A DNA stretch of 64,000 nt from Datnioides undecimradiatus. Lineage: Eukaryota; Chordata; Actinopteri; Lobotiformes; Datnioididae. The stretch spans positions 10,654,623 through 10,718,622 of the forward strand of contig WARS01000007.1 of the NCBI GenBank assembly GCA_008933995.1, in the 5' to 3' direction. Below, in pieces: positions 38,101-48,084 of this stretch. Position 1 is the stretch's first letter. Each line of letters starts with the position of its first letter. The notes beneath the pieces were generated by a model that was not told where the DNA came from, did not search any database, and was given only the letters and a program-made list of their open reading frames with translations. The position numbers and the translations under genes are program-made.

Positions 38101-39660
38101 CTTTCATTTGATGTCCTCCATAAGTCCTCTGAAATGCGGTGCAACTCTCCAAAATTGAGTGCAAGTTGTTGTCTGTCAGGAGAGACCTATGATAATTTGT
38201 TGATGTTCACCTTAGAGAGCATCTGAAATCAGTCAATCCACTTCAGCTTGGCCTGGAGGCAGAGCTGTAGTTTCATGTCTGGGATCAAAGGAGCAACACT
38301 CTCACCTTGGTGTGCTGCCGCACTATATTTACTGTCACTCAGTTCTATCTGACACGATTCTGGGTTGCTCTCCACAGCAGCTGTAAATTGTGTAATTTAC
38401 AAACCTGAAGCGTCAAGCTCAGCAAATGTGGTAAATGTGGGCAATGCATCTGTTGATTTTTGTTTTCCCTGATTCACATTCAGGATATAACAGTAATAAA
38501 CCACCATGAGTCAGTCAACGAACACTATAGTCATTTGAGCTGTAGGATTCTGGGTCACTACCTATTCCTATATCTTCAAGCTAAACTATATCTATATTTT
38601 AAATAGAGTAAAAAAAGAAAAAGAAAGTTAATACACATTCTACTGCATTTTAAAATGAATATAGCTGTTGTATGAGCTTAAATATCATTTCAATGACCTT
38701 AACTAATGAAATATGACATTTTGCAGCAGCATCGGGTTGAACTTATTAATTAACATTATTAATTTGACAGGAAGTAGCTGACATCCCAGATATGTTAGAA
38801 GCTAACGGTGCATGCCACTGTGGCCCTGTAACAACTTTTGGAATGCCATATCTTAGCAAACCAAGCCCCAGAAGTTAGAAAATTCAAACTTCTCAAATTA
38901 GTGTTCTTTTTTGAACAATACAAGAGATGGTTAGCATAAAGTACTATAGCAACACTAACTACTGTGTTCATCAAATTAACTGTTTTTTTCTAATTTAAGA
39001 AAACTTTAATGGACCTTAGATCAGCCATGCCACACACTCCTTTTAAACTGAACTTCTGAAGAGACTGGAAGGATGTTATGCTGAGACTGCCTACTGCCAG
39101 CATTGATCATGGCAATGGTGATATCCAGTGGCAATACTCTGTTTTTAATGTGCAATATCATGCACATAAATAACATTATCACTGTCTAAAGCAATAGGAT
39201 AGATGTGCACTGGGTACATTCAGATGACCATTTAGGTGTTTTTTGTTTTGTTTTTTTTTACTAATTTTAGCTCTGGTTTACCTTCAACACTCTTGCTGTC
39301 TTGCTATTCCTCCTTGTTCATTAGTCTCTAATACTATCCACTGCATGTTTATCTCTGCTCGTTAAGCTTGTCCTCAAGCCTGAGACCCACTTGTCAGCTC
39401 AGTTTCATAGCCATGCAAATGCAAGACTACTTTTGATGCCTTTTAAATGGCAATCTGCTTGTTGACCCTTAAAAGGGAGGATTTCCAACTAGCATCACAC
39501 AGAAATAGGCAGCCATTCTCTGTGGATTACCAACCTTACATAGTTTTTATTGCATAATATTACTTACTGACAGATGAAAGCATCTTCAAGTGGAGAGAAG
39601 GAACAAATAAGTGAAATCATGTACAATCTGAGTAAAGCTCAATACTCCTGGCAGCTGGCG
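35131..39660. other. Non-coding AT-rich DNA, no gene recognised
   Basis: About 4.5 kb with only short chance frames, poly-T runs and TA-rich words. No splice-bounded exon, RNA gene or repeat family was recognised. Confidence 0.55.
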
Positions 39661-39666
39661 AATAAA

Positions 39667-39708
39667 ACTTCCTTACCTGATTTCCCCCCCTCCCTCAGGT
39701 AAGGAAGT
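39667..39708. repeat. Perfect 14-bp inverted repeat with a C-rich loop
   Basis: ACTTCCTTACCTGA (39667-39680) is followed by a 14-base pyrimidine-rich loop and the exact reverse complement (39695-39708). The stem is perfect and GC content is moderate. Its role is unknown; it lies at the left border of an LTR-like repeat. Confidence 0.85.
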
Positions 39709-39709
39709 G

Positions 39710-40071
39710 TTTGGCATGATCATACATGTTTTGTTGGGCTGTATCTAGCAGTTCTGTTGGTTCCTGTTTTATGCTTTATACTCTGACATTTCCCACCCAT
39801 TTCCCCACCTGCATCTCATTCCACAATCAGCCTTTCTCTGCACCTTACATACACCAGTTTACTTCCTTTGATTCTTGTGTGATGTCTCATGTTGTGTTGT
39901 GCTAGATCCCTGTTCCTGTTGGTTTTGGACGTCCCTGCTTCTGCCTCGGCCTGTAAGCTATTTCCCCCCCTTCATTCTTTGGAATAAATCTTATTTGAAC
40001 TACATCAACCTCTGTTCTGTGTTTTAGTGCTCCTCTTGTGCTCCTGTTTGCTGTTGGATCCAGTTGTGATA
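39710..40071 (+). mobile_element. Degenerate LTR-like repeat
   Basis: The layout is like the other LTR copies: a T-rich leader, a pyrimidine-rich body, an AATAAA at 39983-39988 followed by CTTATTTGAACTACATC, and a terminal TGTGATA at 40065-40071 where TGTGACA would be expected. The left boundary is approximate and no target duplication is seen. The 78-codon minus-strand frame across it is not a gene. Confidence 0.4.
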
Positions 40072-40074
40072 AGA

Positions 40075-43040
40075 ATGACTCTAGTTTCATAAGTAGATCT
40101 AAATGAATGGTATATGATGAAATCCCAGGGCCAGTCATCAGAACGGTAATCCATAATATTCAGGCATTGGATTACAGATCTCACTGATTATTGCAATATT
40201 CAATATTATGTAAACATTTATTAATGACATAGTAGTTTTATAAAGCCTATGGCTAAGTGCTTTACTGCTTTTCAGTAGAGGTGATATTGTTTTACTACAG
40301 ATGACAATCTCATTTGTGTTTACAAATGTGATTTTCATGTTACATAATGGTATCTAGCTTCTTCAATGTATTCTCTTGATCCTGGAGACCAACACACAGG
40401 TGTATCCACTTGTTCTGGTTGATTAGACCTCTGCTCAGGCAGACGTTGTGTGGAGGGATACTGTGAATCGCACCAAATCACTCAGATACATGAACCAGTA
40501 AGAATGATGAAGCCTTGTCTTGAAGTCTTGTATACGCCTTTAGGAATATTATTTTAAACATATTTTCTCTCTATGTTGTTAAATATCTCCATACACACAA
40601 ATGTGAAAAACCAATCCGGTCAACAAGTTAGTTAATATAGTCATTTAGCACCTTGTGGCATAAGGACTAGCTATGCTAACCAGATGTAAACAAACCAGTC
40701 AGCCATTGTTCTTGTACATATGTATATTTTCACAAAAACAAACTGGATTTATCAAAAAATTGTCCTAAAAGATCATTTTATCTGCTTTAGCAACTTAAAA
40801 TCTGTATGTGGCCAAAATACCAAAATGTGTAGGATTATTTTTTGTTTTGTTTTTAAAATCATCTCCATTCGTGTAGACAGGACCTGAATAGGTGAGATAT
40901 TAATTAAGCCCAGTCAGCACACACCCCAAAAAGTCATCAGAAGAGTCCTAACTGGACCCACTAGGTAAAAACACCTGTATGAGTGCACCACAGTTGTGTA
41001 CAACCTTTTTAAAAACACCTCCAAACACACACTGTTATGTTTCCTAATGGCGTCATTAGGGACAAGTATATGTTATGCTTATTGCCCTGGAGTGGGGATA
41101 TGTGTAAATGTTTATCATATGTGCTTTTTTTCTCGTACAACAAACAGGAAGTTGACTTAATACATGTTAAACATGATTATGGAAGAGAGATTTATACTGA
41201 ATTCCACTACTAGAGGTCGGCTGCAGGAGGCAGACGGCCTCAGAGGGGCGCGCATAATACAGTTATACGGATCTTTTGACTTTTAAGTGTTTTTTCAGTT
41301 CTGTTTCCACTCTATCCCATTAGTATTCCTGTTTGTGTTAACACTGTATGCATTCAAAGGAAAATGAAAGAGTGCTTTAGTTTCTATTATTTAAGATAAC
41401 ACGATACTCACCAAAGCAATTTCTGCCACAGTTGCATGGAAAGAATCATGAGCAGGGAGACGATTAGACAGTCTGTAAACAACAGTTTCACCAAATTAGT
41501 TGAATCCCTTAAATTGGAGTTAAAACCGCTGTCAATATCTATTGAGCTGGCAAAACCGTGTGAGCAACTACGGGAAGTAGGTAAATGGGCGCATAAACTC
41601 GGATGGATGTTTTTACCTTTTACTGTTCACCTTTTGTTCTAGAAAGACTCTGCTTGTATGAAAACCAGAATTTCCCTTTCAGTGTGCCTCGACCCAGTGG
41701 GCGCGTCAGGTAATGGTGAGGTTAAAGAAAGAGGTTACAACAGGAGGAAAGCTGCAGTTAACCGTGCAGCTCACATAGCCCGTTCAGATTAAAACACTGA
41801 GTCAAATAGCTGTATGTGGGCTGTGGCGCACGCACGCACGCCTCAGGCCTGGATGTGTCGACATCGGGAGGCACTGTGTTAAACTGGTGTTGCCAATGGT
41901 GCTTGTAATCACAGAAAAGACTGGCCCCTTGGTTATTATTGTGATAACAAATGACTGTGAGTAGCCATTTATTTCAGTTCAAGGTTCTCAAGAGCAGCAA
42001 TATGGCGCTGAAAGTTCCTGAACATTAAATGATAAATGTGTCAGCAGCTGATCAACACTCCATTGCACATGCAGTCTGAATACTGCGCTGGCTGCATTTG
42101 TTAGAAAGAATAATGACACATCTGTGGTGTTTTGTAGCCTTGGCCATTTATCGATATATCTCCCAGGACTGTTTTCTCAAGAGGACATCTATCATCTTCT
42201 CTGTTCACATTCATATTGTGCACTCACTAAATTTTTGAGAGGTTTTTGAAAATGCATTTCTTCGTAACCACCGATATTTCACTTGAAGCCATTCATCTGC
42301 GGTGTTTTCCATTGTTGTTCCTTAAGGTGTAATAGCTGTAATGCAATTGTATCAGCCTTGCAACAGAAGGTCAACTTTAAAAGGTTTCCATTACTGAAAA
42401 GGTCAGTGCTTCCAGGTGTGAAGCACCGCAACAGCAGAGATGGAAAAGTCAAAAACATTGAAAAAAATATTTAATTGGATGAATTGTCTCTAATTTTATT
42501 AGAATTATTTCTGTCTTGTTGGTATGTTCGATGGGCTGCTTATTGAGTTTGGCAAAAGACATCAAGGGTACAGCCCCTTACATACTGGTTTAAGTGCTTA
42601 GTGTGAACTCAGACTGCTTCTACATTTCCTCGTGGTGGTCCTGTGTGTTCCAGAGTTACAAACTCCTCATCTTAGTGAAAGTCTTCACAGACCTGCCCGA
42701 TTCATTTAGATCCAAGAATAAACATTTGGGAGGATTTGGGTCTGATCAAGGTGTTATGATCTGTCCAGAGAAATGGAATCTGAAGAAGTTGTAACTCTGT
42801 TGATCAGTCAGTGCAATATTGGTTTATTCGACCTCTAGAACGCAAGAATTGTACCTAAATACCTAGATGACAGTAGTCTTTCTCAACAGCAAAGTTAATT
42901 GGGGTGGATCAAGATATTCATATAATAAAGTATTGACTCGTTTATTGAATAGTTTATTGGACACTCGTCTTGATGTGAATATATTTTCCTTTTGTTTTTT
43001 TAGAGTCTGATGTTTATGTGTTGTTGCTGCTCCTCGCTGC
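40075..43040. other. Non-coding AT-rich DNA, no gene recognised
   Basis: Short chance frames only. A small CCTAATG/CATTAGG palindrome occurs near 41044-41061. Nothing further is supported. Confidence 0.5.
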
Positions 43041-43045
43041 TGCAG

Positions 43046-43180
43046 AGGAAAAAGTTCCCGCGTATGAACACCTCCACAGCGTTTGGCTACCATCCTCCAT
43101 CAGCCGTCTGGGCCGTTATCGTTCCAGCTTTGACCAAGGGTGAATTAGTCTGAGGAAAACAATGCTCCCAGCGTGAAAAG
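43046..43180 (+). other. Splice-bounded segment, possible 135-nt exon or repeat
   Basis: Preceded by CCTCGCTGCTGCAG, a fair acceptor, and followed by GAAAAG/GTAAGA, a strong donor match. Within it one frame is open for about 32 codons and another for about 34 before a stop, and the third stops early, so it would be non-coding or contain a terminal codon. It has a moderately high GC content for the area. It may equally be part of an unnamed dispersed repeat. Confidence 0.22.
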
Positions 43181-43554
43181 GTAAGACTGGTAAAGCTAGC
43201 ACATCGTCCTTACACCTTCACTGTCTGTCTTCCTCTCTCTTTCTGTGTTTGTGCGTCTGCAGAGGATGTTTAGCATAGTGCTAGCTAGATGCTAGTGCAA
43301 TGGATTGAATGTTAGAGAAGGTGAAAATGACACATCCCAACCTGTCATGCCCTGCGGCAAACGGCTGACTAGTTGTATTGCTGTCGGAGATCATGCAGTT
43401 GCACGTTGAATGTCTAGGTCCATGCCTCGTGCTCTGTCTTTCAGTATCATCTTAACATCAGAACTAGCCATATACTTATATATAAATATAATTTTTACTT
43501 TCTCTTATGATGCCTGATCAGTATCAGCAGCCTACCATATTACCATTCTAACTC

Positions 43555-43700
43555 ATACCCAGTGCAGTAAATGATGGGTGGGACCCGGTCCTCCGGAAAC
43601 TCACTTGATAGATTGTGTACCATGTTATCAAGGCAATGTCCTTCATAAAGTGGCCTGGGTTCCAAAGAGCCCAGGCTCTTTGCTGCATGTCCTGCATTAT
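43555..43700 (+). repeat. Possible SINE-related fragment
   Basis: The text GGCCTGGGTTCCAAAGAGCC followed by CTCTTTGCTGCATGTCCTGC resembles the region around the B box and the GCTGCATGTC tail of a tRNA-derived fish SINE. It is diverged and without a clear A box. Confidence 0.25.
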
Positions 43701-44254
43701 AAGGAGCAGTAGTGTCTGGCGGGCCATGGCCAGCAGCGGTCTGGATCTTCTATTTTTAATAAATCTTTGATTTGAAAACAGAAGTGATACTGGATGTTTT
43801 CGGCTTGCTGTGCCCAAACGTTGATTACCACCTGTGATAACTAAAAATTGAAATACAAATATAAATTAGGTGATTTTCCAACATGGTTTCATTGTTGTTT
43901 TCTCTCGTGCAAGCTTTAGGGGTGATGTGGTCTTTTGTACAACTTAATGCTTATAGCTATGGCTAATGCGTATCGTATTTACAATGCACAGCTATATAAT
44001 CCATTCACGAGTTAACAGAGAAGACCGCACTGATATATTTTAATCTTTAAACCAGACCAAATTTACTTTTTTGGGTACACGTCCAGACAGCCCCGAGTTG
44101 TGCCCGGTTCTCCATCCACATAATGTTCCCATCTGTTTAACCCCTAACCTGTTTACATGCTTTATTCTCTGTGTGTGTACATATAATGTGTAGGGGCCTC
44201 CACTACCCTGAACGGTGGCTAGGGGGTGCACTGTGGACACGGTGTGTGTATAGA

Positions 44255-44339
44255 CAGGAGGGAGAGAGAGAAGGGGGGAGAGAAAGAGAGGGAGAGAGAG
44301 AGTGTATGTCTGTGTGTGAGTGTGTGTGTGTGTGTGTGT
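44255..44339. repeat. (GA)n tract followed by (GT)n microsatellite
   Basis: Purine tract of GAGA/GGAG words at 44255-44301 passes into TGTGTG from about 44308, with an uninterrupted GT run at about 44319-44339. Confidence 0.85.
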
Positions 44340-44394
44340 CTCAGTAATGTATTCCTGCCTGTGGCTGGGCTGGTCACATGGGGAGAGCAGCCTG

Positions 44395-44430
44395 TTTAAA
44401 ACAGCCTCGGCTCTCTCACTCAGAGCAGTG
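44395..44430 (+). promoter_or_regulatory. Candidate core promoter: TTTAAA with initiator-like CTCACTCAG
   Basis: TTTAAA at 44395-44400 is followed 18 to 27 bases later by pyrimidine-rich CTCACTCAGAG, which offers initiator-type start adenines at 44418 and 44422. Combined with a downstream donor at 44668, this has the shape of a first exon. There is no evidence of transcription in the sequence itself, and the flanks are simple repeats. Confidence 0.28.
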
Positions 44431-44667
44431 CGAGACACAGAGACAGACTCACACGTTCTCTCTCTCTCCCTCCCTCTCTCTCCCTCTCTCCTTCACGCAC
44501 ACTCACTCACACACACATGCTCATGCACGCAGACGGCAACTTTCCTCTATCGGACTGACACACCACACACGCTGGGATAGACACACTCCCCTCGCTACAG
44601 TGGAGAAGAGGATAAGGAGTGACAGATCAGGAAAAAAGAGAAATACAGAAAAAAGAGGAGGTTTCCA
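44422..44667 (+). other. Candidate non-coding first exon
   Basis: About 246 bases rich in CT and CA words, like many fish 5' untranslated exons, ending at CCA/GTGAGTAAC (donor GT at 44668). The donor lacks the usual G at the last exon position. Two chance frames overlap. Its presence, and any link to a gene outside the window, is inference. Confidence 0.22.
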
Positions 44668-44689
44668 GTGAGTAACGATTTGATTTTCA

Positions 44690-46620
44690 TGTATTTTTTT
44701 TAAGCTTCTGATTTTGGGACTTTGCTCTTCTTCGGCAACGTCTGACCGGGGACCGGGGACCTGACAGGGACTGAGAGAGGGAAAGAGAGTTGGATGGAAG
44801 GGTCTGTGAGGGGCAAAAAAAAGAAAAGAAGGAAAGGTGACAGAGGAGAGCGGCGGTGTTGTGCTAGGGCAACATTGGGATACCTCTCCATCAATCTGTC
44901 CCTCTGTCTGCAGGATCTAATGCCGTTAATTAGCAGCGTGCGCTTGGAATGAGAGGAATGCCATTGCGCGGAGCTGGAGTGGGGCTTCGCTTCGGACTCT
45001 TGTGCATTCCACCGTGCGCATGTGTATGTGCATGTCCCCACTGTGGGGTTTTTTTTGGGGGGGGGGTGTATGCCGGCTGCATTGTGGTGGTCAGCCGCAC
45101 TGATGTTGAGCAGATTCCCTGAGACACACGCTGCCCCGGCTGTGATTAATAGAGACCCATTGATATGCAGATGGGAAGGGGATAGAGCACAACACTCTTT
45201 TCCAATGATATGAGTGATGTCTGTGCGTGTGTGTGTGTGTGAGGGGGCTGAAGGAGACAGTCGCTGCCTCTCCTCCACCTTATCTGTCCAACTGTCTCTG
45301 TGTCTGCGTTTCCCTCTCTGTCCTACTGACTCTCTGACTCTTTCATCCCTTTCCTCGCTTCCCTCCCTGCTCGTTTTTGACGCTGCCACTGATCCCTCTC
45401 TCTCTCTCCCTCTCTGAAACGCTCTCCCACCTCTCACTATCCTTTCCCGTCTCTGTCTTTTCATTAACTTTTCTCCCCATCTGCAGCCCCCTCGACTCCT
45501 CTCTGCCTCCTGAGCTCTACGTGCTCTTGATTTATCCGGCTCCTCGCCTGCTCTCTCTATCTCATTTTCACCCCCACGCTGGTACACGGCAGGTCTACAT
45601 GGTGGATTCCACAGTTGTGTAGAGAAAGAGAGAGAGGATCGTGGACTTGTGAGGAGTGAGGGAGGGGAGGGAATAGGAGAAGAAAGAGAGGAATGAAGGA
45701 GAAAGTGGAAGGAGGGGAGGGTAAGCGGGGTGGGATGGGGAGGGAGCAAGGGAGGGGGGGCATTGAAAAGGCTGACATTGGCTTGGACAATTAGCCCAGG
45801 GAGTCCGTCCCGGGGTACTATTCTGAGAGGGGCTTTGGCCCCTGGGCCCTGGGCGCTGGGTCACGGGATGCCTTGACCCCTCCAGTCGACAGCTAGGCAT
45901 GGGAGCCATTATCACGGCCTGATTGATTAGCACTGAGCGGAAATCCCTTTTCTCTTCTCTCCTCGGGAGAAAAAGAGGGGAGCTTTTTGTCCTTTTGCTG
46001 CTGCTGGTTTAGTCTCTGCCTGCCTGAATGTGGAGAGCTCTGGCTTTTTTTTTTTTTCTGTTGTCAGTTATGGAGGTCTGGTCTCTATATATCTTCTCTC
46101 TCTGGGTTTGTCTTTTCCTCTTTCTTTCTCCTGGACAACATTTGTTTGTGTGTGTATGTGTGTGTGTGCGTTGGAGAGGAAACAATATTTATTCAGCTAA
46201 CTGCTGCTGTGAAGATGTGTTCGGGGACTTCCTAATATTCAGACATCTGATCTGACTGCGTTTTCACATTAGGCTTTTTTCACTCGTCGTTCTCCGAGCC
46301 TCCCCGTGTCGTGCACCTGCAGAGGTTGTTAGTGATGTGCATTTCAGAGGCTACCTGGGGGTTGTAGACAAAAAATAAAAAAATAAGATGAGTGAGGGCG
46401 GGCGAGACAAAACTAAGCGATTAAAAAAAAAAAAAAGTTGTGAGGGAAAATGTGATAAAAGAGCGGTGGGGGAATGTATGCTGTGGGACAGCTCGGGAAA
46501 TTGAGTTCCTCTCTTCAGTCTGTGTGTTTCCCTTTTATTGTATCTCCATCCCCGTCTCATTTCTCTGTTTTTGATCTTCCCGGTCCTATCCCTCGCTGAC
46601 ACTTGCTACTTTTGCTCTGC
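44690..46620. other. Purine/pyrimidine-skewed, GC-richer non-coding region
   Basis: Long pyrimidine-rich stretches on the plus strand (about 45260-45480) are followed by a purine-rich stretch (about 45620-45760), with G10 at 45057-45067. The 349-codon minus-strand frame at 44700-45749 is translated simple sequence rich in Arg, Glu, Ser and Pro and is not accepted as a gene. Short blocks around 45110-45180 and 45820-45945 have mixed, complex sequence that could be conserved regulatory DNA; nothing proves it. Confidence 0.5.
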
Positions 46621-46639
46621 CTGAACACCCCCCCCCCTT

Positions 46640-46745
46640 AGACTGAGAGTTTAGCGGGGGGTTTAGCCCAGCTCACGGCTGATCAAAGCGGTGTATGTCA
46701 GCCCGGGCTTAGCCCAGGCACTCCTAATAGAGCACCATTTTCATG
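46640..46745. promoter_or_regulatory. Candidate regulatory block with a TCF/LEF site
   Basis: Complex sequence surrounded by simple repeats. Contains TGATCAAAG at 46680-46688, an exact TCF/LEF core, between two similar TTTAGCCCA and CTTAGCCCA words. Conservation cannot be tested here. Confidence 0.25.
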
Positions 46746-46754
46746 CCTAGTTGG

Positions 46755-46822
46755 TGGTGGAGTGGGAGGGAGAGATGGGAGGTGGGGGGCGAGGGAGGAG
46801 GTGGGGATGGGGGTGGTGGGGT
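46755..46822 (+). repeat. G-rich tract, potential G-quadruplex
   Basis: At least eight runs of three or more G within about 70 bases, separated by one to seven bases, satisfying the usual G3+N1-7 pattern several times over on the plus strand. Confidence 0.8.
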
Positions 46823-46849
46823 GCAAATAGAAAGAGTGACAGACAGAGT

Positions 46850-47300
46850 TCAAGGGAGGGAAAGACAGACAGACAGACAGAGAAAGGGGTACAAATAAGC
46901 AAGCAAGATGAGGGCAGACAGGGAGGCAGTAATGATTAACAAGCAAAATAAATATGAAAGAGAGAGATGGGCACAAAAATGAAAGACAGGCGGACAGGAG
47001 ACAAGACACTTGCTGCACACAGAGAGGCAGAGAGCCAGAGACAGGAAGACAGAGAGCAGGGAGACGGGCAGGCGAACGTCTTTCCAGCCTTTCTTTCTAG
47101 CGCAAGGGACCCAGCACAGGATAGCTCCCACACATGGTTTGGTTTTAGGCTGGAAGGAACACCAGACGGGAAGAGGCCTGTGTGTGCATGCGTGAATGTG
47201 TGCATGTCTGTGTGTGTATGTGTGAGAGAGAGAGAGAGAGAGATAGAGGGAGAGAGAGAGAGATAACGAGAAAAAGGCAGAACTTGTGTTTGCGTGCCTG
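46850..47300. other. Purine-rich tract with (GA)n microsatellite
   Basis: GACAGACAGACAGAC near 46863-46880, GA/GGC words up to 47090, and a GA run at about 47224-47265. The overlapping 142- and 172-codon minus-strand frames are the complement of these repeats (Ser/Leu/Thr/His strings) and are not genes. Confidence 0.7.
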
Positions 47301-47744
47301 TGTGCATGGTAAGCATCTGTGTGCCCGTCTGTGTAGGCCTGTATGCCAAGCACCAGACAGACATGCATGTAAACTGTATATTGATTTTGAACAGACTATA
47401 AAAAGCTGTCTAGACCTCTTGGACACTGACCCTTAAAAATCTCACCTTTTGCATCTTATTAAGATATATTTTTTGGAAGACAGAGGAAATGTCATTTCTC
47501 AGTATAGTCGGGAGGGGGGGAAACATTACTATTAAGAAATAAAAAGGTCCTTAAATCTCAGAATGGTACTTATATCCTAAGGGGTCTGCGATGATGGAGA
47601 AAAAGAGTGATGATGGAAGAGATTCTCACTGAACTGAGAGGTAGAATTGATTTAGAAGTGATGTCAAGGTTGATGAACTGTCACTTAAAGACCACTGGAA
47701 AAGTGTATGTGCTTGTTTTGAGGTGCAACTAAGATACTTCTGAA

Positions 47745-48050
47745 CTCCTTCTTCTTCTTCTCTCCTCCTTTTTGTTCTTCCTCCTCCTCCCTTCTTCCTC
47801 CATGCTCTCCATTCCTTCACCGATTCCCCTCTTTTCTTCCTCTCTTGTCACGCTTTTGTTTTACTCCTTTTTATCCTCCAATATATCTTCTCCAATCCAT
47901 GTTCTTCTCCGTTCCCTCTCCCCTCTTTGTTGTTGACTCCCCGCTCCTCCTCGTCCTCCTCTTCTTCTCTCTCAGGTCCACTTACCTTCTCAGCACTCCC
48001 TCTTTTTTCTTCTCCTCCCCGCCTCTCCTCTCCCATCCCCACCTCGCAAT
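47745..48050 (+). repeat. Pyrimidine-rich tract
   Basis: About 300 bases dominated by TTC, CTC and CTTC on the plus strand. It directly precedes a short splice-bounded segment. Such tracts could serve as a long polypyrimidine tract or form triplex DNA. Confidence 0.7.
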
Positions 48051-48069
48051 GCTGGTGTTTATGCTACAG

Positions 48070-48080
48070 ACAGAAGAAAG
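48070..48080 (+). other. Candidate 11-nt microexon
   Basis: Acceptor GCTACAG (AG at 48068-48069) after a long pyrimidine tract, then ACAGAAGAAAG, then GTAAGG at 48081-48086, a good donor. Two TGC words sit between the pyrimidine tract and the acceptor, a position where the neuronal splicing factor SRRM4 binds UGC in vertebrate microexons. The length is not a multiple of three. No flanking gene is visible, so this is pattern only. Confidence 0.2.
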
Positions 48081-48084
48081 GTAA

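Noticed and set aside
44700-45749. 349-codon minus-strand frame
   Set aside because: It spans CT/GA simple sequence, is dominated by Arg, Glu, Ser and Pro, has no domain, and overlaps frames on the other strand.
46850-47368. 172- and 142-codon minus-strand frames
   Set aside because: They are translations of GA/CA microsatellites (strings of Ser, Leu, His and Thr) in two overlapping frames.
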